The notes under the pieces were generated by a model. That model worked only from the letters and a program-made list of their open reading frames with translations. It made no database searches and was not told where the DNA came from. Positions 1 through 8,683 of a DNA stretch of 64,000 nucleotides are shown piece after piece; position 1 is the first letter of the stretch; every line of letters begins with the position of its first letter. A program made the position numbers and the translations under genes. Location: positions 496,001-560,000 of the forward strand of contig NZ_JANQBK010000001.1 of the NCBI RefSeq assembly GCF_025370105.1, given 5' to 3'. This DNA comes from Sphingomonas hylomeconis (lineage in GTDB: Bacteria > Pseudomonadota > Alphaproteobacteria > Sphingomonadales > Sphingomonadaceae).

Positions 1-1215
1 CAGCAACAAGGCGAATTCGTCGCCGCCGAGGCGGGCCGCGAAGCTGTCCTTGAGGTAGGGCGCGCGCAGCCGCTGGCCGACCGCACGAAGTACGTCATCG
101 CCGGCGAGATGCCCGAACGTGTCGTTGGTGGTCTTGAAATCGTCGAGATCGATCAACACCAAGACAAGACCGGCGCCGGCGCGCGCGGCCTGCAGTTCCG
201 CCTCCAGCACGCGGTTGAATTCGGCTCGGTTGGCGATCTGCGTCACTTCGTCGGTGCTGGCGGATTCGCGCAGCTTGCGCTCGATATGATGCGTATCGGT
301 GATGTCCTGGAACACGCCGACTAGCGCGACCGCCTTGCCTTTCTCGATTTCGAGCTCGCCGGAGCTGCGCATGCGCCGGCGCCGGCCCCGCGCGGTGACG
401 AAATCGACCTCGACATTGAACATCTCGCCGGTCTCGATCGTGCGGTCCAGCGCCGTGCTGACCATGGCGCGGTCGCGCGGCGGATAGAAATCGAGCGCGG
501 TGGCCAGATCGGGCTTATGCTCCGGCGCGATCTCGTGGATGCGATACATGCCGTCCGACCACACGATCTCGTCATTGCGCAGGTCGAGCCGCCAGGAGCC
601 GATTTTGGACAGGCGTTCGGCTTGGCCGAAGACGCGCTCCTGCCGCCGCAGCAGGCGGGATTGCTCCTGCGCGCTTTCGGCGATCGACAAGGCTTCCTGC
701 GCCGCGCCGCGCGCCGAGATCAACGCCTCGGCGATCAAGGCAAGGTGGGTCAGGGCCGTGATCTGGACGTCGTTCAGCGAGCGTGGCTTATCATCGATGA
801 TGCACAGCGCGCCGATCGCGTGGCGGCCGTCCGCGTCGGATACATGGATCGGCGCGCCGGCATAGAAGCGGACATGCGCATCGCCGGTAACGAACGGATT
901 GCCCGCGAAGCGCGGATCCTTGCTCGTGTCATTGATGATGAAGGGCTGGTCGCTGCGGATCGTATGATCACAGAAGGCGATATCGCGATCAGTCTGTTCG
1001 ACCTCGATGCCGCTCTTGGCCTTGATCCATTGCCGATCGCGATCGATCAGCGAGAGCAAGGAGATCGGACAGTCGAAGCGCTGCGCGGCGATCGCAACGA
1101 GCGCATCGAAGGCCTTTTCAGGCTCGCTGTCGAGCAGGTTGAGCGCGTGCAGCGCACTGAGCCGCCGATCCTCGTCGGTTGGGAACGATCCCGATATAGT
1201 CGTGAGTGCGTTCAT
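1..1215 (-). CDS. GAF-PAS-GGDEF diguanylate cyclase (3' end cut by window edge)
   Basis: The gene starts at an ATG at 1215 and runs off the left edge; 405 codons are present. Conceptual translation shows an N-terminal GAF domain (about residues 25-165), a PAS/PAC-type region (about 185-290, containing SKIGSWRLDL) and the beginning of a GGDEF domain with the TDEVTQIANR entry motif and an intact GGDEF signature at residues 397-401. The family makes cyclic di-GMP from two GTP; the intact signature suggests an active cyclase. No RxxD inhibitory site is visible just before the signature. No transmembrane segment or signal peptide is seen, so it is probably a cytosolic sensor. Anything C-terminal, such as an EAL domain, lies outside the window. 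It is divergent from the recombinase gene. Confidence 0.88.
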   Translation of the reverse strand, partial: MNALTTISGSFPTDEDRRLSALHALNLLDSEPEKAFDALVAIAAQRFDCPISLLSLIDRDRQWIKAKSGIEVEQTDRDIAFCDHTIRSDQPFIINDTSKDPRFAGNPFVTGDAHVRFYAGAPIHVSDADGRHAIGALCIIDDKPRSLNDVQITALTHLALIAEALISARGAAQEALSIAESAQEQSRLLRRQERVFGQAERLSKIGSWRLDLRNDEIVWSDGMYRIHEIAPEHKPDLATALDFYPPRDRAMVSTALDRTIETGEMFNVEVDFVTARGRRRRMRSSGELEIEKGKAVALVGVFQDITDTHHIERKLRESASTDEVTQIANRAEFNRVLEAELQAARAGAGLVLVLIDLDDFKTTNDTFGHLAGDDVLRAVGQRLRAPYLKDSFAARLGGDEFALLL

Positions 1216-1343
1216 GTGATGCAGGTTAGCCTGCCCTAGATTAACATAGTCCTTTATTTCATTGCGATGACGCATCGATTTACCATGTCGAACCGGTGTG
1301 GTGCGGCTCGCGCCGCGCGACCGCGCCTGATAGGAATCCGCGC

Positions 1344-2228
1344 ATGAAACCGACGATCCTGGCCTGGGAGGGGCATCTCGCGCAGAACCGGCGGCGCTCG
1401 GTGCACACCGTGCGCGCCTATGTGGCCACGGCGCACCGGCTGGTTGAGTTCCTGTCCGGCCATTGGGGCGCTGCGGTGACTGGCGAGCGGCTGACGGCGC
1501 TGACTGCAGCCGAATTGCGCGCGTTTCTCGCGGCGCGGCGCGCCGACGGGCTGGGCAATGCCTCAGCCGCGCGCGAACTCTCGGCCGTTCGCGCGTTTCT
1601 CGATTTCGCGGTGGGGGCGGGGACGACACCGCGGCTGACCGGGCCGCGCGTCAAGAAAGGCGTGCCGCGGCCGATATCACCCGACGAGGCAGTGGCGCTG
1701 GCCGAGGATGTCGCGGACAGCGCCGCCGAACCGTGGGTCGCGGCACGCGACTGGGCGGTGCTGATGCTGTTGTACGGCGCCGGCCTGCGCATCGGCGAGG
1801 CACTGGCGCTGACCGGCGCGATCCTGCCGCTCGGCGCGACGCTGAGCGTGACGGGGAAGCGCCAGAAAACGCGGATCGTGCCGCTATTGCCGCAGGTGCG
1901 CGCGGGGATCGAGCACTATGCCGCCTTGTGTCCGTGGCCAATCGCGCGCGACACTCCGCTGTTTCGCGGTGCCAAGGGCGGCGTGCTGGATGCGGCGCTG
2001 ATCCGGCGCGCGGTGCAGGCCGCGCGGGTGCGGCTGGGGCTTGGCGATCGCACGACACCGCACGCGCTGCGGCACAGCTTCGCGACCCACCTGCTCGGGC
2101 GCGGCGCCGATCTGCGCGCGCTACAGGAATTGCTCGGCCATGCGAGTCTCAGTTCGACGCAGATCTATACGGCGGTGGACGCGGCGCATCTGATGGACGT
2201 GTACCGCAACGCACACCCGCGGGCCTAG
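1344..2228 (+). CDS. xerC: Tyrosine recombinase XerC
   Basis: A 294-residue tyrosine recombinase, the normal length for XerC/XerD, which resolve chromosome dimers at dif. The N-terminal SAM-like core-binding domain covers about residues 5-90. The catalytic domain carries Arg149 (GLRIGEAL), a Lys in TGKRQKTR near 172, the HxxR pair His240/Arg243 (HALRHSF), His266 (LGHASLSSTQ) and the Tyr275 nucleophile (QIYTAV), so all catalytic residues are present. The ATG at 1344 was chosen because an AGGAAT ribosome-binding site precedes it and the protein then begins like other XerC proteins; an upstream in-frame start at 1296 would only add a non-conserved tail. XerC is preferred over XerD or an integrase from length and lack of mobile-element context. 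Confidence 0.9.
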   Translation: MKPTILAWEGHLAQNRRRSVHTVRAYVATAHRLVEFLSGHWGAAVTGERLTALTAAELRAFLAARRADGLGNASAARELSAVRAFLDFAVGAGTTPRLTGPRVKKGVPRPISPDEAVALAEDVADSAAEPWVAARDWAVLMLLYGAGLRIGEALALTGAILPLGATLSVTGKRQKTRIVPLLPQVRAGIEHYAALCPWPIARDTPLFRGAKGGVLDAALIRRAVQAARVRLGLGDRTTPHALRHSFATHLLGRGADLRALQELLGHASLSSTQIYTAVDAAHLMDVYRNAHPRA

Positions 2229-2246
2229 TTCGGATAGGCCGCCCGT

Positions 2247-2331
2247 TTAAGGCGCTATGGGTGTGACCCATGGGCGGAATGGCAGCTATCGCCATTTACT
2301 GCCGTTCGATTAAGGTCGTAGCGCGCCTTAA
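2247..2331. repeat. Inverted repeat enclosing a small hairpin, downstream of xerC
   Basis: TTAAGGCGC (2247-2255) and its exact reverse complement GCGCCTTAA (2323-2331) bracket 67 nt. Immediately inside the left arm lies a second hairpin, ATGGGT-GTG-ACCCAT (2257-2271). There is no T-run, so it is not a clear terminator. The roughly 200-bp gap between xerC and the next gene shows no other coding signal. It could be a structured 3' UTR or a degenerate repeat. Confidence 0.35.
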
Positions 2332-2428
2332 GGCGAATATTGGAGAGATCATCCCGACCTGCAGACGCATTGACGAGGGGAACACCGATTAACGGCTTCT
2401 CGCCAAAATGTCCTTTCCGTCAATTCTA

Positions 2429-2944
2429 TCAATTCGTTCGATTAAATATCTGCTTATAAACAACCGGTGTGGAGAGCATTGGACTGATGATGGTGGTATC
2501 TTCCACCAAATCCTGACCAACGCTGCGATACGTTGAGGTCCGTTCGCTGTCGTCTCCACGGAATGTCAGAGAAACAGCATCACCATTAGCCTTTGCCGAT
2601 ACATAGAAAACAAGCTCTTCAATGAGCTTCCACTTGATCGGCTCTTCGCCCATCCAAACGACAATAGGTGCTTTGGCATCATACGCGATCCCCACTCGAG
2701 TTTCTGCAATCGAAATCCTAATTCTATCTACCGCCATGGACTTACGAAGCCTCATACGATCCAGAGGGCGCTTGGCATTGGAAATATCGGCGGTAGCGCG
2801 GTCGATCGCTTGGAAGGCGTTGTCGCTCCTCGCCCGGTCCAGAACATAGATGCCTGAAAGCACACCCTGCACCGGGCTCGCGGAGCCCGAGCTAGAGCTC
2901 ATGATTGCGGCTCCGATCGCCGCCGACAAAGTCCAATGACGCAT
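2429..2944 (-). CDS. Hypothetical secreted protein
   Basis: A 171-residue protein I do not recognise. The ATG at 2944 follows a GGGGAG ribosome-binding site. It gives a short N-terminal segment (MRHWTLSAAIGAAIM...) that looks like a signal peptide with possible cleavage around the SASPVQG stretch, so export is likely. The longer frame reaching 3139 upstream is rejected because its extra 65 residues are low-complexity and lack a good start. Base composition is somewhat less GC-rich than the neighbours (many A/T third positions), which may mean recent acquisition. The mature part has alternating beta-like segments (RIRISIAETRVGIAYD) and no cysteines. No operon partners. Confidence 0.6.
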   Translation of the reverse strand: MRHWTLSAAIGAAIMSSSSGSASPVQGVLSGIYVLDRARSDNAFQAIDRATADISNAKRPLDRMRLRKSMAVDRIRISIAETRVGIAYDAKAPIVVWMGEEPIKWKLIEELVFYVSAKANGDAVSLTFRGDDSERTSTYRSVGQDLVEDTTIISPMLSTPVVYKQIFNRTN

Positions 2945-3220
2945 CACGCGCTCCCCACATACCGCTGCTCGCCGGTAGGGGTGTAGCGACGATCCGGATG
3001 AGCGCATAGGCGATGCCGCGGTCAACGGTTCGAGGGACTTGCGCCTGATTTTAGATGCACGGACTTCTGCGGGGCTTGCCGGATCAGACGGCCCAGCCTC
3101 GTGGCTGCTATTCGATCTGCAAACGCCAAAGCGGACCATTCGCTCTGCACCACTGCCACCGTGCGACCTCGCGAGAACGTGCCGCTGGTCAGGCCTGGCC
3201 TTTCTCGGCCAGCAATCGTT

Positions 3221-3823
3221 TCAGGACGCTCGCGGCTTCCAGGTGAAGACGCGGTAAATGTAATACACGACGATCGCGACCGTCAGCGCCACGGCCGCCG
3301 GCCCGATATAAGCATGTAATTGCTGGAAATTGCTGCCGAGATAATAGCCCGCGCCGGCCAGGATGCAGTTCCAGATCACGCTGCCCGCCGCCGTCGCCAG
3401 CGCGAAGCGCCAGTGCGGCATGCGGGCCATGCCGGCCGGGAGCGAGATGATCGTGCGACCGGCGGGCATGAAGCGCATGAAGAACACCACCCATTGCCCG
3501 TGGCGCTGGAAGAAGCGGTGGAGTTTCTCGACCTCTTCCCAGTCCATCGTCAGCCAGCGGCCATGCCGATCGACGAACGGCTTGAGCCGCTGATAGCCCA
3601 TGCGGCGGCCGATCTCGTACCAGAAATAATTGCCCGCAACGGTGCCGGCGGTGCCCCACAGGATCAGCGGCACGAGCTCCATCTGCCCGCGCGCGACGGC
3701 GATGCCGCCCAGGCCCATGATCACTTCGGAGGGAATAGGCGGAAACACGTTCTCCGCCGCCATCAGCAGGAAGATCCCGAGATAGCCGCCCCAGGCGATC
3801 AGATTGATGATGAGTTCGGTCAT
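3221..3823 (-). CDS. DedA family inner-membrane protein
   Basis: A 200-residue integral membrane protein of the DedA/VTT (SNARE-associated) family, implicated as lipid scramblase or flippase, especially for undecaprenyl phosphate. Diagnostic stretches are ENVFPPIPSEVIMGLGG near the N-terminus, GNYFWYEIGRR, and the re-entrant-loop motif FMRFMPAGRTIISLPAG followed by a small-residue helix. The start at 3823 (MTELIINLIAWGG) matches the normal DedA N-terminus; the frame extends to 3925 but the extra residues are charged and not DedA-like. It is probably monocistronic: gshB lies 148 nt upstream on the same strand with a hairpin between. Confidence 0.88.
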   Translation of the reverse strand: MTELIINLIAWGGYLGIFLLMAAENVFPPIPSEVIMGLGGIAVARGQMELVPLILWGTAGTVAGNYFWYEIGRRMGYQRLKPFVDRHGRWLTMDWEEVEKLHRFFQRHGQWVVFFMRFMPAGRTIISLPAGMARMPHWRFALATAAGSVIWNCILAGAGYYLGSNFQQLHAYIGPAAVALTVAIVVYYIYRVFTWKPRAS

Positions 3824-3942
3824 TGCTGAGGCATTACCCCCGTCATGCCGGTCTTGTTCCGAGATCTGCCGTGCGGCCTCGGTTATCTTATCCCGCAAAA
3901 TCGGGGGGCGGAGCCAGGCAACCATATCCCTGGTGCCCTGGG

Positions 3943-3961
3943 CCCCCGCTTTTCGCGGGGG
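3943..3961. repeat. GC-rich hairpin between gshB and dedA
   Basis: CCCCCGC-TTTTC-GCGGGGG, a 7-bp perfect stem located 11 nt after the gshB stop codon. It can act as a transcription or RNA 3' end structure for gshB, but no T-run follows on the minus strand. The same CCCGCTTTCGCGGG theme recurs at 36137-36160 and near 28667-28682, so it is probably also a small dispersed palindrome. Confidence 0.45.
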
Positions 3962-3971
3962 AACGGCGTTA

Positions 3972-4925
3972 TCAGCGCAGCGCCACCTTCGCCTCGATCG
4001 CGGCCCAGATCAGCGCGCCAGTGTCGGTGCCGTTGAAACGGTCGATCGCGACGATGCCGGTCGGCGAGGTGACGTTGATCTCGGTCAGCCACTTGCCGCC
4101 GATCACGTCGATCCCCACGAACAGCAAACCGCGCTTCTTCAGTTCCGGCCCGAGCACGCGGCAAATCTCGATTTCCGTCTCGGTAAGCTCGGTCTTCACG
4201 GCCGAGCCGCCGACCGCGAGATTGGAGCGGATCTCTCCTTCGCCGGGCAGGCGGTTGATCGCGCCGGCAATCTCGCCGTCGATCAGCACGATGCGCTTGT
4301 CGCCCTGCGCCACGTCGGGAAGGAAGGCCTGGATCATGTGCGGCTCGCGCCAGGTCATGTTGAACACTTCGATCAGCGCGGAGAGGTTGGCGCCGTCATT
4401 CCCCACCTTGAAGATCGCCTTGCCGCCATTGCCGTGCAGCGGCTTGACGACGATCTCGCCGTGCTTTGCCAGGAACAGCCGCGCTTCTTCCAGGCTGCGC
4501 GTGACGAGCGTCGGCGGCATGAACTGCGGATAATCGAGCACGAAGACCTTTTCCGGCGCGTTGCGCACGCTGGCCGGATCGTTGACCACCAGGGTCTTGT
4601 GCGCGATGCGCTCGAGCAGGTGCGTGGCGGTGATATAGCCGAGATCGAACGGCGGATCCTGGCGCATCAGTACCACGTCCGCCTCGTCGCCGAGATCGAG
4701 GTTGCGGGGCTCGCCGAAGCTGAAATGGTCGCCGACGACGTTCTGCACGGTGACCGGGTGCGCCTTAGCCCACACGCGGCCGTCGGCATAATTGAGGTCT
4801 TCGGCCGAATAATGGAACAGCGTGTGGCCGCGATCCTGCGCGGAGAGCATCAGCGCGAAGGTCGAATCACCGGCGATATTGATCGACTCGATGGGGTCCA
4901 TCTGGACGGCGACGGTCAGGCTCAC
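3972..4925 (-). CDS. gshB: Glutathione synthetase
   Basis: A 317-residue ATP-grasp ligase that joins gamma-glutamylcysteine and glycine in the second step of glutathione synthesis. The N-terminus (VAVQMDPIESINIAGDSTFA) aligns with E. coli GshB, and the ATP-grasp core is visible (GEIVVKPLHGNGGKAIFKV; GIDVIGGKWLTEINVTSPTG near the C-terminus). The start is a GTG at 4925, preceded by a clear AAGGGAGA ribosome-binding site; the upstream extension to 5066 overlaps the intergenic region and has no homology-like sequence. It follows yraN (49 nt) and rsmI on the same strand, a common arrangement in alphaproteobacteria. The product is cytosolic. Confidence 0.95.
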   Translation of the reverse strand: MSLTVAVQMDPIESINIAGDSTFALMLSAQDRGHTLFHYSAEDLNYADGRVWAKAHPVTVQNVVGDHFSFGEPRNLDLGDEADVVLMRQDPPFDLGYITATHLLERIAHKTLVVNDPASVRNAPEKVFVLDYPQFMPPTLVTRSLEEARLFLAKHGEIVVKPLHGNGGKAIFKVGNDGANLSALIEVFNMTWREPHMIQAFLPDVAQGDKRIVLIDGEIAGAINRLPGEGEIRSNLAVGGSAVKTELTETEIEICRVLGPELKKRGLLFVGIDVIGGKWLTEINVTSPTGIVAIDRFNGTDTGALIWAAIEAKVALR

Positions 4926-4974
4926 AGCATTCTCCCTTGGGCTTGCCCGCATGTAGGCACGCCCGCGGCGTAAG

Positions 4975-5328
4975 TCACCCGATCCACGCATTCTCGATAT
5001 GGCGCGGGCGGGCGCCTGGGGCGATGAGAATGACGTCGACGCGGATGTCGTCACCCGGGCCGGCATAGCGCGCCATCAGCACTTCTGCGGCAGCAGCGAC
5101 GCGCGACAGGCGGCGTTCGTCGATCGCGAAATCGAGCTCGGCGGCGGTCTTGCGCAGCTTGACCTCGACAAAGGCGACGAGATTGCCCTTGCGCGCGACC
5201 AGATCGACCTCGCCGGCGGGCGTGCGGACCCGGCGATCGAGGATGCGCCAGCCTTTCAGCCGCAGCCACCAGCCCGCCAGCCGCTCGCCGCGCCGGCCCG
5301 AGGCTTCGGCGACGCGGCGGTCCCTCAT
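4975..5328 (-). CDS. YraN family (UPF0102) endonuclease-like protein
   Basis: A 117-residue protein with the small restriction-endonuclease-like fold of UPF0102/YraN. The core motif runs GEVDLVARKGNLVAFVEVK (D...ExK-type acidic and lysine residues), followed by a basic C-terminal half. The biological role of the family is unsettled. The ATG at 5328 overlaps the rsmI stop by 4 nt, so the two are translationally coupled; the yraL(rsmI)-yraN linkage is the same as in E. coli. Confidence 0.88.
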   Translation of the reverse strand: MRDRRVAEASGRRGERLAGWWLRLKGWRILDRRVRTPAGEVDLVARKGNLVAFVEVKLRKTAAELDFAIDERRLSRVAAAAEVLMARYAGPGDDIRVDVILIAPGARPRHIENAWIG

Positions 5329-6158
5329 CCCTTCAGTTCCAGCGCGCGGGCGTAGAGCGCCTTGCGGTCAACGCCGAGCTTCTTGGCCACTTCGCTCACC
5401 GCTTTGGCCATCGGCAGGCGGGTCAGCGCCTCCTCGAGCGCCGTCTCGGTATCGTCGGCGCTGGCCGGTGCCGCCTCGCCGGGGGGCGCGATGACGACGA
5501 CGATTTCGCCCTTGGGCGGGGCGTCGGCGTAGCGGGTGGCGAGCTCGCCGAGCGTCCCCGTCACCGCTTCCTCGAACCGCTTGGTGATCTCGCGCGTCAC
5601 GGCCGCCTCGCGCGCGCCCAGCCCCTCGGCCAGCGCCGCCAGGGTCACGGCGAGGCGCGGGCCCGATTCGTACAGCACCAAAGTCGCGCGGACCGCCGCC
5701 ACCTCGGCGATCGCCGCGGCGCGCGCCTGCGCCTTGGGGGGCAGGAAGCCGAGATAGAGGAAGCGATCGGTCGGCAGGCCGGCCAGCGTCAGCGCGGCGA
5801 CGGCGGCGCAGGGGCCAGGGACCGTCACGACATTATGCCCCGCGGCGCGCGCGTCGCGAACCAGTTTGTAGCCGGGGTCGGAGATCAAGGGCGTGCCGGC
5901 GTCCGACACCAGCGCGACGGCTTCCGTGCCCATCCGCGCGATCAGCCCGGGGCGGACGCCCTCGGCATTGTGATCGTGATACGGCGTCATCGGGCGTTTG
6001 ATGCCGATATGGCGCAGCAGCTTGGCGGTGACGCGGCTGTCCTCGACCGCGATGATCGCGGCGCCGGCCAGGACCTGCGCGGCACGCGGCGAGAGATCGC
6101 CGAGATTGCCGATTGGGGTGGCGACGATATAGAGGCCGGGCATAAGTTCTGAGTTCAT
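5325..6158 (-). CDS. rsmI: 16S rRNA (cytidine1402-2'-O)-methyltransferase RsmI
   Basis: A 277-residue tetrapyrrole-methylase-fold enzyme that 2'-O-methylates C1402 in the 16S rRNA decoding centre. Signatures are the N-terminal LYIVATPIGNLGDLSPRA, AVEDSRVTAKLL, LVSDAGTPLISDPGY and a C-terminal HTH-like tail. An alternative start at 6143 (MPGLYIV...) would match the family N-terminus equally well; neither start has a strong ribosome-binding site. The first codon lies only 11 nt from the start of the divergent lpoA-like gene, so the promoters must overlap or sit inside the partner's coding region. Confidence 0.93.
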   Translation of the reverse strand: MNSELMPGLYIVATPIGNLGDLSPRAAQVLAGAAIIAVEDSRVTAKLLRHIGIKRPMTPYHDHNAEGVRPGLIARMGTEAVALVSDAGTPLISDPGYKLVRDARAAGHNVVTVPGPCAAVAALTLAGLPTDRFLYLGFLPPKAQARAAAIAEVAAVRATLVLYESGPRLAVTLAALAEGLGAREAAVTREITKRFEEAVTGTLGELATRYADAPPKGEIVVVIAPPGEAAPASADDTETALEEALTRLPMAKAVSEVAKKLGVDRKALYARALELKG

Positions 6159-6169
6159 AGGGGATAGTC

Positions 6170-7372
6170 ATGGCAGAGGCCGCATCGATACCGCAACGAG
6201 GAAGCACGTTCTGTCGCTTCGTCGCCATCGCCGCGGCGCTCGCATTGGGCGCATGCCAATCGGTCGTGCCGCGCGGTCCGCAGCCGATCAAGCGCCCGCC
6301 GGTGACGCGCCCGCAGCCCACGCAGCAGCCACAGTTCAACCCCGGCATCCCGGTCGATACCGCGCGGCATCGCATCGCGCTGCTGGTGCCGATGAGCGGT
6401 TCCAATGCCGGTGTCGGGCAAAGCCTGAACAATGCCACGCAGCTGGCGCTGCTCGACACGCGCAACGAACGCATCCGCATCACCACCTACGACACGGCCG
6501 CGCTGGGCGCGGCGGGGGCGGCGCAGCGCGCGATCGCCGAGGGCAATCGGCTGATCCTCGGGCCGTTGCTGGCGGAAGACGTCAAGGCAGTGACGCCGAT
6601 CGCCAAGCGCGCCGGCGTGCCGGTGGTGAGCTTCTCCAACGATGCCAGCGCGGCGGGCAACGGATCCTATCTGATGGGCTATGTGCCGGGCCAGTCGATC
6701 AACCGCGTGGTCGATTATGCGCGCGCGCAGGGCGTCACGGCGTTTGCCGGGCTGGTGCCGAACGGCCTGTACGGCGAGCGTGCCTCGACCTCGTTCCTGC
6801 GCAGCGTGGAAGATGCCGGCGGGCAGGTGGTGACGCTGCAGACCTATGATCGCGCGCCGGGATCGATCGCCGCAGCGGTATCGCGCATGGCGCGCAACTC
6901 GCCGTACCAGGCGGTGCTGATCGCCGATGGCGGCAGCAACGCCGCGGCGGCCGTACCGTTGCTGCGCAAGAGCGGCGGCGGTTCGGCGCGCGTGCTGGGG
7001 ACCGAATTGTGGAATTCGGATTCGTCGGTCAACGCCAAGCCGGCGCTGAACGGCGCCTGGTTCGCCAGCGTACCGGACAATCTCTACCGCCAATATGCCG
7101 CGAAATATCGGGCACGCTTCGGCACGGCGCCGTTCCGCCTGTCGAGCCTCGGTTACGACGCGGTGCTGCTGGCGGTGCGGATTGCGCGGGACTGGCGTTT
7201 GGACACGCCGTTCCCCGAGGACCGGCTGCGCGATCGCGGCGGGTTCGGCGGGATCGACGGAGCATTCCGCTTCGGCCGCGACAATATCGCCGAGCGCGCG
7301 CTGGAAGTGCAGGAGATCCGCGGCGGGACGACGGTGACGGTGTCGCCCGCGCCGAGCGGGTTCGTAAAATAG
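6170..7372 (+). CDS. Penicillin-binding protein activator, LpoA/YraM-like lipoprotein
   Basis: A 400-residue lipoprotein with a type II signal ending in a lipobox (LGAC, acylated Cys29), a proline-rich linker (residues 35-60) and a periplasmic binding-protein-like domain (IALLVPMSGSNAGVGQSLNN; GPLLAEDVKAVTPIAKRAGVPVVSFSND). This is the LppC/LpoA C-terminal fold, which in E. coli activates PBP1A from the outer membrane. The N-terminal TPR region of enterobacterial LpoA is absent, as expected in alphaproteobacteria. The linkage to rsmI-yraN matches the yraL-yraM-yraN group. AGGGGA precedes the ATG at 6170. Activation of a particular PBP is inferred. Confidence 0.85.
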   Translation: MAEAASIPQRGSTFCRFVAIAAALALGACQSVVPRGPQPIKRPPVTRPQPTQQPQFNPGIPVDTARHRIALLVPMSGSNAGVGQSLNNATQLALLDTRNERIRITTYDTAALGAAGAAQRAIAEGNRLILGPLLAEDVKAVTPIAKRAGVPVVSFSNDASAAGNGSYLMGYVPGQSINRVVDYARAQGVTAFAGLVPNGLYGERASTSFLRSVEDAGGQVVTLQTYDRAPGSIAAAVSRMARNSPYQAVLIADGGSNAAAAVPLLRKSGGGSARVLGTELWNSDSSVNAKPALNGAWFASVPDNLYRQYAAKYRARFGTAPFRLSSLGYDAVLLAVRIARDWRLDTPFPEDRLRDRGGFGGIDGAFRFGRDNIAERALEVQEIRGGTTVTVSPAPSGFVK

Positions 7373-7396
7373 GGGGCGGCGCGCCCCTACATATTG

Positions 7397-7487
7397 CCGT
7401 CATCCTGAACTCGATTCAGGATCCATCGTGCCTCAGGCCCGATCGTCCGAGGGGAGGAATGGATCCTGATTCTCGTCAGGATGACGG
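7397..7487. repeat. Dispersed palindromic repeat, family A, copy 1
   Basis: A 91-bp element with outer arms CCGTCATCCTGA and TCAGGATGACGG and inner TCAGGATCCAT / ATGGATCCTGA, so each half is itself a hairpin and the halves also pair with one another. The centre carries GGGGAGGAATGGA, shared with copy 2 at 51754-51846 and nearly with copy 3 at 52646-52738. It sits between the convergent genes lpoA-like and hemW, and its right end supplies the last three codons and the stop codon of hemW. No transposase is associated, so it would be a non-autonomous element. Confidence 0.75.
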
Positions 7488-8645
7488 TTGGGTGGAGATC
7501 TTCACGACGATCGGCAGGATGGCATCCAGCAGGAGCGTTCCTGCTTCAGTCACCAGCAACCGATCCCCGTCGCGTCTGGCCAAGCCTTGGGTGGCGAGCC
7601 TCTCCAGCGCAGGCAGATCGATCAGCTCGGGTATCGTCGTTTCCCCCAGGCGTGCGATCCGCGCCAGATCCACGCCTTCGCGCAACCGCAGGCCCATCAG
7701 CAGCGCCTCGGTCGCGCGTGTTTCGGGGGTCAGCGGGTCTTCCAGCTCCATGCCGTGCTGGTTGCGCTCGACCGCGGCCAGGAAATTTTCCGGTTTCTTG
7801 CGCCGGACCGTTGCCAGACCGCCGCGCCGCCCATGCGCGCCGGGGCCGATCCCGGCATAATCCTGATAGCGCCAATAGACGAGATTGTGCCGGCTCTCCG
7901 AACCGAGCCGGGCATGGTTGGAGATTTCGTAGGCCGGCAGCCCGGCGGCGGCGGTGATCGCGCGGGTCGCCTCGAACAGGTCGGCGCCGCGATCGCCATC
8001 GGGGATGATGATGCGGCCGGCAGCGGCCTCGGTGGCGAAGCGCGTGCCGGGTTCGATCGTCAGCTGGTAGAGCGACAGATGCTCGGTGCCGAAGGAAAGC
8101 GCGCGGCGTAGCTCGGCTTCCCAGTCGGCGAGTGCCTGATCGGGGCGGGCATAGATCAGATCGAAGCTGACCCGGTCGAACGCCGCCTGCGCGGTGTCGA
8201 GCGCGGCCAGACCCTCGGCGACGCCATGCGCACGGCCGAGGAATTTCAGCGCGGCATCGTCGAGCGCCTGCAGCCCGAGCGACACGCGGTTGACGCCCGC
8301 CGCGGCGATATCGGCGAAGCGCGCCGCTTCCACGGACGAGGGGTTGGCCTCCAGCGTGATCTCGATATCGTCAGTGAAGGTCCAGGCTTTCGACGCGGCG
8401 TCGATGATTGCCGCCGTCGTCTCGGGCGGCATCAGCGACGGTGTGCCGCCGCCGAAGAAGATCGATCCGAGCGTGCGGCCGGGAAGGACGGCTGCTTCGT
8501 GCGCGAGATCGTTGAGGAGGGCGGTGCGCCACGCTTGCTGGTCGACGCCGTCGCGCACATGACTGTTGAAGTCGCAATAGGGGCATTTCGAGACGCAGAA
8601 CGGCCAATGGACGTAGAGCGCCAGCGGTGTTTCGGCGGGGTTCAT
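7476..8645 (-). CDS. hemW: Heme chaperone HemW (radical SAM)
   Basis: A 389-residue radical SAM protein related to HemN but with the HemW-type cluster motif Cys17-x3-Cys21-x2-Cys24 followed by Asp-Phe ([11 protein letters not shown]), lacking the extra Cys of true coproporphyrinogen oxidases. FFGGGTPSL and ITLEANPSS are SAM-binding segments, and the HemN C-terminal domain follows. The family binds heme and delivers it to membrane respiratory enzymes. The last codons (PSS, stop) are encoded by the end of repeat copy 1, so the native C-terminus may have been altered by that insertion. Confidence 0.92.
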   Translation of the reverse strand: MNPAETPLALYVHWPFCVSKCPYCDFNSHVRDGVDQQAWRTALLNDLAHEAAVLPGRTLGSIFFGGGTPSLMPPETTAAIIDAASKAWTFTDDIEITLEANPSSVEAARFADIAAAGVNRVSLGLQALDDAALKFLGRAHGVAEGLAALDTAQAAFDRVSFDLIYARPDQALADWEAELRRALSFGTEHLSLYQLTIEPGTRFATEAAAGRIIIPDGDRGADLFEATRAITAAAGLPAYEISNHARLGSESRHNLVYWRYQDYAGIGPGAHGRRGGLATVRRKKPENFLAAVERNQHGMELEDPLTPETRATEALLMGLRLREGVDLARIARLGETTIPELIDLPALERLATQGLARRDGDRLLVTEAGTLLLDAILPIVVKISTQPSS

Positions 8646-8683
8646 GGCGTGGCCCTATGCTCGCCTCGATGAGGAGAAGGAAG

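Noticed and set aside
517..1239. 240-codon plus-strand frame in the first kilobase
   Set aside because: It is the shadow of the GAF-PAS-GGDEF gene, whose GGDEF signature is clear on the minus strand although the gene is cut by the edge.
2229..2428. dif or attachment site next to xerC
   Set aside because: No sequence resembling a 28-bp dif site; xerC is often distant from dif.
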